Translations under genes and position numbers: made by a program
The notes under the pieces: model-generated
Database searches by the model: none
Told to the model about the DNA's origin: nothing
Seen by the model: only the letters and a program-made list of their open reading frames with translations
NCBI GenBank assembly: GCA_033807775.1
Contig: CM066319.1
Coordinates: 163,370,983 to 163,434,982 of the forward strand
Length of the DNA stretch: 64,000 nucleotides
From: Saussurea involucrata
Taxonomy: Eukaryota > Streptophyta > Magnoliopsida > Asterales > Asteraceae
Direction of reading: 5' to 3'
Part shown: piece by piece, positions 46,276 to 55,683 of the stretch
How positions within the stretch are numbered: position 1 is the stretch's first letter
Layout of the letters: every line of letters begins with the position of its first letter

Positions 46276-46575
46276 GATTATCAGTGAGTTGTGCCATATG
46301 CATGATGGTTTTGATTGGCGCTATTATCTGAAAGTGTAATTCCGGATTCTTAGTGATTTCAATCCTGATTGATTGCCCCATTTTTTTGTTGACTATTTTG
46401 CCCTCCACAGGCGTTTTATATTAATGAAAATAATTGGGAATTGTGGAATATTTACATGATTGCCACCGAATGAATTTGATCCGTGGATTAAAAACATTTA
46501 GGTAGTATGGAGTGGATTGGTTTGTAGAGTTTGTACAAATGTGTGATTTGTAACCGATACGGACCCTATATATAT

Positions 46576-46848
46576 AGGCGAAGACTATTTTACAAACCAG
46601 TGAAATCTAACAAACCGTACAAACCGATGTTTTCAATGTTTAATTGAATGAAATTATTTCATGAAAGTGTTTCATATGATGAAATTGTGTTATGGGATTC
46701 ACATGCTACTTGTTTCATTTTAAACTTTTACGCATGCTTAAAAACGGAATAAACTCACATATGTTTCTAAATGCAATACGGGGGAAATATATATGAGTGG
46801 TTCACTACTGAAACGCTGGGATTTATGCAGGAAAGGGAGAACTGCAGG
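46576..46848. other. Unassigned spacer
   Basis: No gene. Begins with a second inverted-repeat-like end (TTACAAACCAGTG, ACAAACCGTACAAACC). Confidence 0.4.
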
Positions 46849-47314
46849 TAGGGATGGAAACGAGACGAGTATTAGGCGGGTCATACCTTCCCCATCCCCA
46901 ACCCCGACCCTCGTTTAAGCACCCCATCCCCCACTAATCCCTAATTGGTTTAGGGGGAAGGAATCCCCGACAGGTTTGAGAACAATTGGTACCCGTATAA
47001 TAAAAAAACAATGTATTTTTAAAGCAATGTTATAATGAATCGTTACTAAATTAATTACCAATATTGAAATATCAAATATATTTGTCGTTTAATAATAAAT
47101 ATAGACGTATATTCACATGTATTTATTTATACACTCACCATATACATGATTACATATATTAAATAAAATACAAATATTAACCGGGTCGGATTAGGGGCGA
47201 GTAATGTCATCCTCGACCCCACCCTGGCCTCGCTTTCGGGTATGAAAGTAAATCTTCGTCCCCGTCCTAATCGTTAACCTGGGGAATTCCCAACAGGTAA
47301 AATTTCCATCTCTA
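46849..47314. mobile_element. hAT MITE of CCCCGACCC words
   Basis: TAGGGATGGAAACG and (inverse right end) TAGAGATGGAAATTTTACC, with 8-bp TSD ACTGCAGG (46841-46848) and ACTGCAGA (47315-47322), one mismatch. GC-rich subterminal words and an AT-rich centre (47000-47175), the same design as 35325-35700. Confidence 0.75.
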
Positions 47315-47419
47315 ACTGCAGAGAATCTGTGGTTGAGGGTCGTGTGGCTCCCACTCGGACAATTGGCGTGTAGTGACCATGTCATATGACATTGAGTTCT
47401 CATATAACTTTTAAAAAGG

Positions 47420-48019
47420 GAAAATTATGCATTGTTGACTTTGGTTTGTGAATTATGGTTAGGAGAAGATTAAGAGATCAAAATACAAGGTTTTGACATT
47501 TATAGAGTATAAAAGGGTAGGATGAACTCACAACTTAGGTTTTGATGAAAACCTAGAAAACTATAGAAGGTAATTGATAAGTTTTATTATTCAAAATGAT
47601 TTTTCTGCCCTAAAAACGGACCAACCCTATTTATACCCCCAGCTGACCGCCGATGAGAGTGACTCGGCGACTATGCACTGTCATTCTCGCGGGGCATACT
47701 CGCCTGGTTTGTACCGCGGGTGTCCTAGTGCAGATGTGACACAGTGACTATGCTCATTTTACTCTCGTTGGCAATACCACGTCGAGTGTACCGAGAGACC
47801 CCAGCCCGACGATTATGACACAACGACAATGCCATTGTCTCTCTCGTGGGTCATTCTCTCATAAAACTCCTCAAGCCTCGAACTTTGACTTTTCTTGCCC
47901 GAAAGTTCTAGACTCTTTGAAAGCCAAAAAAACAAAACATTCCCTAATAATTAACCAATAATTTGGAGTTGCCAACGATATTAAAGGTTATTTTGTCTTA
48001 CCGAAATTCAGGGTGTTAC
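47420..48019 (-). repeat. Gypsy LTR fragment (U3 side)
   Basis: In minus sense it begins TGTAACACCCTGAATTTCGG, like the solo LTR at 55684, and has GCGAGAATG-type repeats and a TATAAATAG promoter-like box near 47630. It is truncated at its inner side near 47420. Confidence 0.6.
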
Positions 48020-49945
48020 ACTCCAAGTATGGGCATTTTCCAATATATAATCAAATGTAGGAAAGTTGCAAATACCATCAAATAATCAACACATTTGGTT
48101 TCAGGAACTTAAAGAAAAATAATAAGAAATAAAAGAGGAGAAAACCCTCTTCTCCATTTCATTTCTTGATGGCTACGGTTTGTGGAGGCTAAGGAGAGAC
48201 TAAAGAGAAATTCGGCCTTCTTCATTGAAATCTTGGTGCAAGAAGTGGTTTTCAAGGATTAAACCTCATCTTCTTCAAGGTAAGCTACTTCCCTTCATCT
48301 TATGCTTATGGAAAAGTGTCTATGGTTTTTTATGAGAAATTTCTAACCCATTTGGGGTTTTGTGATAGGTGAATTGGGAGGAGTAGATAGCTCCAATTGG
48401 AAGTGTGGTGGAATAAATGCATCAAGGGAGTTAAATTTTCATCATCTTCAAGGTATGACTTCTATACCTTCTTCCTCATCCTTGGTTGGGTTGATTTTGT
48501 GGTTTGGGGCTATAATGCACCCCAAAAAGGGAAGAGCTCCTTCTCAATCCCATTCGTACCATGTCTACTTTTGTAAACCATGGATTTATTGAGTCCAAAT
48601 CATTGGGTAAGGAAAAGAAAAGAGTTTGGCATTGTTTTCCCTCATGGGTCTTGGTAAATAATTGAGAGTTTCATCGTTTTTTGCTTAGAAATCTTTGAAA
48701 ATGGCTATAATGGGGTTTTTGAGTTTTTGGGTTGAAATCATGATTCAATAGGTTGATTTTGTTGGGGTAAATGTGTTTTGGATGTTGGTTTTTGGTTCCT
48801 AACGGTTTGAGTATCAAAAACTATCGATTTTGGAGGTTTACAATCGATTTGGAGCATTGTAGGGGTTTTAGAATTGAGATTTCGGGCGGAAATGTTGTGC
48901 AGACCTGGGAGGCACGACCATAAAATTCCGCAAGTCTCTGTTTGGTGCACCTTCTTCGGTTTGCTTCGTTTTTTAGGTCTAGAATCGAGGCGTCGATTGA
49001 GGGTTTGCTTTAGGGACTTAGTAGAGATGTTTTGTGATGTAATTAAATGGTTTAATACCATTCTTATGACGTCCAATTCAGGTGTTCGGTTTGAGCTAAA
49101 GTGAGTTTCAGAGCGTGTGTCGATTGGCTAAAGCTTAGGTGAGTTCCCTTAACGCTTTTGTGCAAATGAAATGATTTGCTAAATGTTTCGTAAATGAATT
49201 TGGTATTGGGCATGATGGAATGATTAGACATTTTGAAAAGCTTTGTTATTACACGATGTGGAAATGTTTATTAATGCATGCACGTTGTTTACGTGTTCCG
49301 TACGAAGTGGCATATTCATTTGGAGTAGGATTGCACAATGGGATTAATGTACCTTGAGATTGTGAACATCCCTTGGGAGTTTAGTTATGGTGTGTGCCTT
49401 GAATCCGTTTCTTGTGCACACGGGACTGGCATCTACTGGGGGCCATGGGGATCTATTGGGAGCCCCCATTGCAGATATCACAGTGAGGTGATGGGTGGCT
49501 ATAAACACTATGCAAATACCCAAGCGTGATGTTGATTTGTTGAAATGTTTTTGATGGGCCTTTATGGCAGTTTTGCATATTGCTATATGTGGTTTGTTAA
49601 ACTGTTTTCGAGAGGGAATTCACTATACCTCAAGGTCTAACCCTCGCTTTTCAAAAATTAAAACCATTTTCAGGTAAGAGGTTTGTTTGGGGTTTCAACT
49701 GAAGAAGATGGAAAGAGCTGGCGCTATAGAAGAATTATAGTTTCTAATGGAGATTTGTAGTTCACCGTCGGGCTTCCTGTAGCATCTCAGTTGTGAAGGT
49801 GTTTATCCGCTGCATACCTAGAGTTGAGATTAATGTATTTTGTATATTTTGGGACCGTTTTGGTTGTAATGTTATGAAGTATGTTTTATGAATTTTGGGT
49901 TGTTATAGATGCAAATAACATCAAATAATCAACACATTTGCTAAA
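48020..49945 (+). repeat. Gypsy-type LTR-like segment between direct repeats
   Basis: Shows the R-U5-type block CAAGGTCTAACCCTCGC (inverse of GGGTTAGACC...) near 49635 and ends TGGGTTGTTATA at 49906, like a Tekay-type LTR in + orientation. A 30-bp sequence at 48068-48097 recurs at 49911-49940 with one mismatch. Short frames (48362-48592, 49338-49529) have no motifs. The left terminus is unresolved. Confidence 0.4.
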
Positions 49946-50800
49946 TGTTAATGCCAAAAATTACCCAAAAGAACAACTTAAGGTTGATGTGGACTTTTAA
50001 CAACTAAAGAAACATATCTCAAGACCAAGCAACACAATCGCAAGGAAAAAGTAAGTAAGAAAAGAGATTTGGTGATGCGGAAAACCCCAAAACGAGGGAA
50101 AAAACCGCTGTCGACTTGTGAGAGTCGACGGTGCACTATAGTCGCCAAACAGGGGCGAAAATCCTTTTGTAACAGATGTTTTGTGTACAACAGATTACAA
50201 ATGAATGTAAAAATAAACTTAGTCGTGTGTAAATGTCGTGTGTCGTGTGTAAATCGTGCGAAAAAGGCTGCTGTCGTGCGGTTCGAACTGTTGTCGTGCG
50301 AAGGTTTCCTCAGCGATATTCGTTCGAATGCTCTGTAGATTGCTGTGTTTTCGATGTGTAATTGCTTAGAAAGTAGATGGAGCAGATATAAATTAGATTG
50401 AATCGGATTAACTCAGATGGCTTTTTCGGTTGCAGCACAGGCCTTTATATAGCTTTCGCTGGTCATTAAAGGTGTCTTTAAGGTGCGCTTTGTAACCGCT
50501 GTCGGGCTTTAAATGTCATTGATGACTCGTCCGTTACTGGCCGTTTGCACCATGAATGCTTGTGGACCTGCATTAATGAACAAAAGAAACGGTTTGACTG
50601 TTAACGGTTAGTGTAATCGTACGACCGTCTTAAGTCTCATACGTCGGTCGTACGAAACGTACGACCAACACAAACATACATGACCATGTATACGTCTGTG
50701 GACAACTTGTAAGACCTTATCTTAATACAAGAGTGGTCTTATGGAAATGTTATCTGAGTTTTCTCGCATCGGTCGTGAGGTGTGATTTTTTACCCAAACA
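49946..50800 (-). repeat. 3' LTR of the Tat-type element
   Basis: In minus sense TGTTTGGGTAAAAAATCAC ... TTGGCATTAACA, 855 bp, preceded by a purine tract AATTTTAGGGGCAAAC (50801-50816) that serves as PPT. Matches the solo LTR at 43714-44497. Contains a hairpin at 50646-50666 with 9-bp arms GGTCGTACG and an AAA loop. Confidence 0.85.
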
Positions 50801-51183
50801 GTTTGCCCCTAAAATTTGAATTTCAGGCGTGAAATTCGAATTTTAAATCCGACGATGTGTTTCGACACGTGTCGCGCTGGGAGAGAGTCTTGTCGAATTC
50901 CAACCGTCTTGGTTCGATTCGGATTGGAGGAGATAGTAAGGTCGTGACGTCACGACGGCGTGTCAGTGGTGAAAAGACGTTTAGAGGACAGATGTCGTCC
51001 ATCGGCATGATGCATGCGAAAAGGCGATGGACAGGTGTCGACCATCCAAATGGTCGACCTGACACGATCTTTGCCATAAATAGCGTGATTCGGGGAATCG
51101 TTTCCTTTTCACGATCACTTGTGTTTTTAGGAAAAGATTGCAGAGAGATTTGCTTGCCATTTTTACGTGCGTTTCGAGCCTTT

Positions 51184-51190
51184 ATAAATT
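51184..51190 (+). promoter_or_regulatory. TATA-like box before the antisense ORF
   Basis: TATAAAT about 45 bp upstream of the ATG at 51232, with another CATAAATAG at about 51073. Placement suggests that the antisense ORF may have its own promoter; this is inferred from position only. Confidence 0.35.
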
Positions 51191-51231
51191 TAGCAGAAAA
51201 TTTCTCGTGTTCTCCAAGTTTTTAGAGAAAG

Positions 51232-53232
51232 ATGTCGATCGAACCAGCGAGTACCATTGTTGGTCAGGAAAGCTTAGAAGCTTTTAGGACCTTATCCGAC
51301 ATTCATGACGTCGTTCAGATATATTCGTCAGGTCAATTTCGACCAGCCGATTGTTCGAACGGACATTTTGTTCTGTATGAATATCCGTTTAAGGCGGGCT
51401 TTAAGTGGTCCTTTTCCTCTTTGGCTAGAGATTTCTTGGCTAGGTTTTCCTTGTCTCCTGCCCAAATGATGTCGCAGTTTTGGCGGATCATTTTCGTGAT
51501 TGACAAGGTTACCAACGAGTGGGTGCCGCCGTTCAATGTGGACGACTTGCTGGCGGCGTACACGGTGAAGGTGGACGGTTACCACCGTTATAGTTTATCT
51601 TCGAAGCACAGAGGTACTTTGGTACTCGTGCAGAATACCCAGGTCAACGACCACGGGTGAAAGGCGATGTATGTCTTCGGAAAGACACAATCGCTTGAGC
51701 TCCTGTAGGGGGATACGACGTGGGTCGTAGCTGGATGGAACACTGCTTGTAAGCTTTTCTCTTAAGATCACGTGTGTTTATTTGAATCGTACGTTTCCTG
51801 ACGCTGATCTTATTGAATCTGCGGCGAAGATCGACAAGTTTCGGGACTATTCTCTAGAGGAGAGGTCCTTTCAGCGGATTTCTAGGGACGACCTCTTTGA
51901 GAAGACGGAGATCCCCGCTGAGAAAGAGTCGGAGAGAAGAGAAGAGGAAGATGAAGCGACAGGTAATAAATTGTTATTAGCTTTTTGTCGTATGACTTTC
52001 ATTGTCTTCTCTTACTCTTGACTTTTATCTTTTTTGTAGGTGGGTCAGGAGGTATGCCTACCCATGGTTTATCGAAGAAGGAGTCTCAGCTTCTTTTGGC
52101 CCGTCAGGCCAAAAAATTGAAACGAAAGGTTGCCTTATCCCCCTCGTCGGGGATAAAGAAACAACGGACGACCATCCGGAAGAGACCGTCGTCGAAGGGT
52201 GGCGACTCGTCTGGAGTTGCTACCGCCGAGAAGGCGAAGACGTTACCGGACGCGACACTGGTGAACGTGGCTGCTCCTCCGACGGGAGAGGTCGCCCCTT
52301 CTCCTTCTTCAACCGACAAAGGGAAGGAGAAGGAGGCGGAGGAGTCCGCTGGCGTTATGACGGTGAAATTTACTTTGCCATCGGATTTTATGGCCGGGGA
52401 GGAGATGGACAGCGAAAAACTCTTCCCCCACCTAGGGAAGTTCCTCCTTCCTTGTTTTCAGGAGCGGCTGGAGGAGGTTACGGTTGATAATATGGGATCA
52501 TACGTCGCGGGGCTGACCTTTAAGGTATGTATGACCTGCTTATTTGATGTTTCATTTCGTCGTTGTTTTTTGATGTTCTGGTGTGTTCGTCGCTACAGGC
52601 GTTCCAGATGTCTCTCTGCCTGTATGCCCATATGGAAAAAATCCGTAGGGTCACACCCGCTGCCCTAGAGAAGATGCGCCATGCGCAAGGCGCATGAGGA
52701 AACTCAAGTGGCATGGGAGAAGGAGAGGACGACGATGGAGAAGGCGGAGGTCCTTTACGAGAAATTCTGCGAAGTACAGGACTTGTATGCAGAATCGTAT
52801 AAGGAAAAGAAAGACCTTCAGCACCATCTGCGGGAAGCCTTGGAGAAGTCCTCTGCAGCGGAGGCGGAATTAGGAGCAACTAAGGCTTTCCTGGCCAAGA
52901 GCGAAAAACAGGTCGGGGACCTTAGTTCGCTTGTCGAGGCGAAGGAGGGGAATATCGCGTCCTTAGAGGAACGTCTTCTGTCATTTGAAGCTCTGACCCG
53001 TCTGAGGGTTCGAGCAGCGATCATGCGTCGCCATTTGCGGGGGTTGGAACCTATGGCCGGAGCCGAAGAGGAGGTCAAGACCTTCTTAGAGCAGGTCGGG
53101 GACGAGGATGAACTCGACCAAGAAGACCAACTCGAAGAAGAGGACCCGACAGACGCAACGGTTGATGTAGCTGGCGATGAGGAGGTCGATGGGGACTCTC
53201 CTCTACAACCGGTCGTGCCCTTTTACTTGTAA
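51232..53232 (+). pseudogene. Antisense additional ORF of Tat element (PF04195-like), multi-exon
   Basis: The first exon from ATG 51232 contains WVPPFNVDDLLAAYTVKVDGYHRYSLSSKHRGTLVLV, the hallmark of the plant 'putative gypsy type transposon' domain (PF04195). It is interrupted by TGA at 51658-51660 where TGG (Trp) is expected, and by TAG near 51706 where CAG is likely. Further exons read in order: about 51788-51962 (ends ACAG before GTAATA), about 52041-52530 (after a TTTTTTGTAG acceptor, ends TTTAAG before GTATGT), and about 52600-53232 (after CTACAG). A short frame break lies at about 52680 in a GCGCAAGGCGC palindrome. The last exon is a glutamate-rich coiled coil ending in an acidic tail. 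The function of these proteins is unknown. The gene lies opposite to gag and protease. Confidence 0.8.
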
Positions 53233-53239
53233 TTGACAA

Positions 53240-54600
53240 TGTGAATACAAGTAAAGTAAGTTTTGTTACACTTTCGTCGTATATTTTACTTTGTTGCCAA
53301 CGAACAAAATAAGAAGACTTAATGAACAAGCGTAAAGCTGTATGACTGAGATACTTGTAATCGGGCGACTGAGGCCGAAGGAGTATTCTAGGTATGGAAT
53401 TCAAGTTACGCGACTTTCTTTCCCAATACTTGGTTAAAGAATACCTGCGATGGTCATAAGACCTGTATGATGAATCATAATATTCCTTTTGTGATATGCC
53501 AACCTCAGAGATTTTGTCCTTCACGATGAAGATCGTAAGACTTGTACTTAGGTCGTAGAGACTCATAAATTGTAAAAGCATGTCTTTTGATCACCATAGG
53601 ACTTATGCCTTAAGTCACATAGACTTCATTTGAATCGTAAGAAAAGAATGACTTTGAAAGTAATCGGGCGACTGGGCCGAACATACATTCTAAACCATAG
53701 AGTCTAAGTCATAAGACTTCGTATTTATGGCTCAAAGTCGAATGCACCTATTACGATCGTAAGATCTGCGTATTGAATCGTAAGATTCGGTTTTCATCGT
53801 ATGAGTCATGACTTCGTCGATCGTGACATATTTATCGTGACCCTGTAGTCCAAAAGACTTTACGAAATAGGTCGTAAGACTGACGTCCATGCGATCCTGC
53901 GAGCCTGCAATGTAAGATCCAGGGGCGGTCGTTGGTTTGACCAACGACCCTCCGATGCTTAAGTCAGTAATCGTTTATCGAAAATAAATCGAAAGTAAAA
54001 AGGAAGTAGTCCAGCTACGTGGGATTGTAGTCGTAGATTTGATACTACGACCCTCAGACGTACGATCATTTGTGGATCGTTGTCGTTCATGATTTCGGAA
54101 GGAATTCCGAACCTGCATAGAATGTTAGTCTGGAGGACAGAGATTACTTTTTTGTCCTGATTCTGGAAGTAAGCGTCTTATTTTTGTCCGTTCAGAGGAA
54201 TAATTTGGAAAAGACTAACAGGGAAGATACCTCACCCTGGGGGCAGGATATAATTTACTAGCGATGTCCATTCCCGGCCTTATGAAGGGTCATGGGGGTA
54301 AGGACGTATGTAAAACTTTTGGAAGGTTAGTACGTCATACCTGAGTGTCATTGACGGGCGTTTACGTACCTGGTGATGTTTATCGTCGATTGTCATTGGA
54401 GAATTACTTCTTGTTGTGGGGTCCGAATGCCCCCAAGTCGTGAGCTATATTTGTGCCCACGACGAGTATTTGAAAATTGCAGCGTCGTATGGGGTACGGC
54501 ATTCTGCCCCCTTGTGGTGACTGTAAGACGATACCCGGATTTGCCTTTCCTGGCGTAAGGATAGATTAGATCATATTGTGTACAGTCGCCACAATGTTGA
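53240..54600. other. Spacer of the Tat element with TCGTAAGA repeats
   Basis: Between the antisense ORF and protease, where pol should be, no RT or integrase motif is seen on either strand. From about 53440 to 53930 the words TCGTAAGA, GTCGTAAGACT and CATAAGACTT recur many times, and AATCGGGCGACTG occurs twice (about 53357 and 53660). Confidence 0.65.
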
Positions 54601-54608
54601 TTTCATTT

Positions 54609-55097
54609 TTAAGGTTTCATCGTTGCTTTATAGCAATCACGGGCGGTCTTCTGCTCGATTTTGATTTCCTGCACTCCCCATGGAGTTGGAAATTTGATCG
54701 TCTGGTGGTAGGCCGAGGGGACCGCTTTCATGTCGTGGATCCATGGTCGACCAAGTATCACGTTATATGCTGATGAACAGTCGATAACGTTAAATCTTGT
54801 TTGCTTATTGACCCCTTTAGCATACACCGGGAGGATGATCTTTCCCAGAGTGGTAGTAGAATCACCGTTGAATCCTATCAGAGTCGTCGATCGACGGGTG
54901 ATCTCTGATTTATCGATTCCCATAACTTTGATAGTGCTTAAGAAAATGATGTTGGCCGAACTGCCCCCATCGACCAATACTCTTTTGGTCGAGCAGTTGC
55001 CAATAGTGAGATGGGTGATCAAGCCATCGTGATGTTTTTTCCAGCTATCCTGGAGGTCGTCTTGGTCGAACGTTATTGGCATTGCCTCTAGTTCCAA
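54609..55097 (-). CDS. Tat-type retroviral-like aspartic protease
   Basis: An open 163-codon frame (with stop) contains the catalytic loop LVDGGSSANIIF (about residues 40-51), the flap/fold motif ILPVYAKG and the second hydrophobic-Gly block NVILGRPWIHDMKAVPSAYHQTIKFPTPWG (about residues 110-141), diagnostic for plant Ty3/Gypsy Tat-lineage proteases. The enzyme would cleave the Gag-Pol polyprotein as a homodimer. The frame ends at a TAA directly after and no RT follows, so the ORF is a remnant of a larger polyprotein even though this domain is intact. Confidence 0.85.
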   Translation of the reverse strand: MELEAMPITFDQDDLQDSWKKHHDGLITHLTIGNCSTKRVLVDGGSSANIIFLSTIKVMGIDKSEITRRSTTLIGFNGDSTTTLGKIILPVYAKGVNKQTRFNVIDCSSAYNVILGRPWIHDMKAVPSAYHQTIKFPTPWGVQEIKIEQKTARDCYKATMKP

Positions 55098-55268
55098 TTC
55101 CTATTTCGGTCGGGACGACCGAGGAATGTGGTATTCTCCCGACGATTGACTGGCGTGCCGCTTGGCTGCCGAATAGGTTAAACCACAGACGTCTGATCCA
55201 CCCGTCACACAGTTGACAACTTTTTCATGGACGAGGGATGTTGGTCTTACGTTATCAATTGGCGCGGA

Positions 55269-55683
55269 TTATTTAGCAACCAAGCCTTGCAGATGACCCT
55301 TGGGGACGATCCAGGCTAACTCCTTCTGTAAAGCAAGGCAGTTATCTGTCGTATGACCATGGTCGCTATGGAAGTCGCACCACTTGGTCTTATCCTTCTT
55401 GTCGTCATCTTTATCGTTCTTCTTGGGCCATCGAACAAACGACTGAACATTCATAAGAGCGTCGACTAGCTCTTTCATCGTTCCCTTGAATCCATAAGAA
55501 GAAATCTTAGGATATTGCGAGAATCGATGCGCATAATTGCTCTTTTTCTTGTCGAACCGAACGCTCGATATTTGACGCGACGACTCTGACTTGACACTCG
55601 GCTTGGATTTGAAATATGGTTTCTTGATCCCGAGCGACCTTTTGTCAGTGGAATGCTTACGACGGAAGACCAGGTCGTCCTAG
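55269..55683 (-). pseudogene. Tat-type gag, nucleocapsid end
   Basis: KWCDFHSDHGHTTDNC (about residues 33-48) is the CCHC-like zinc knuckle of Tat gags, preceded by a lysine/aspartate-rich segment and followed by LQKELAWIVPKGHL. The frame stops at 55269, short of the protease. Its upstream part was separated by the solo LTR at 55684-58228. Confidence 0.8.

Larger units (their letters stand above)
45386..46575. mobile_element. TIR element with a captured ORF (Pack-MULE-like candidate)
   Basis: CTATATAGGGTGAATATATC...TTGTACAAACTTTGTAAAC at 45383-45440 is an imperfect inverted partner of GGTTTGTAGAGTTTGTACAAA...GGACCCTATATATATAG at about 46515-46575. The terminal repeats are about 55-60 bp and no transposase lies between. 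The flanks are TA-rich so a 9-bp TSD could not be established. A second, related end begins immediately to the right (46575-46630). Confidence 0.4.
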
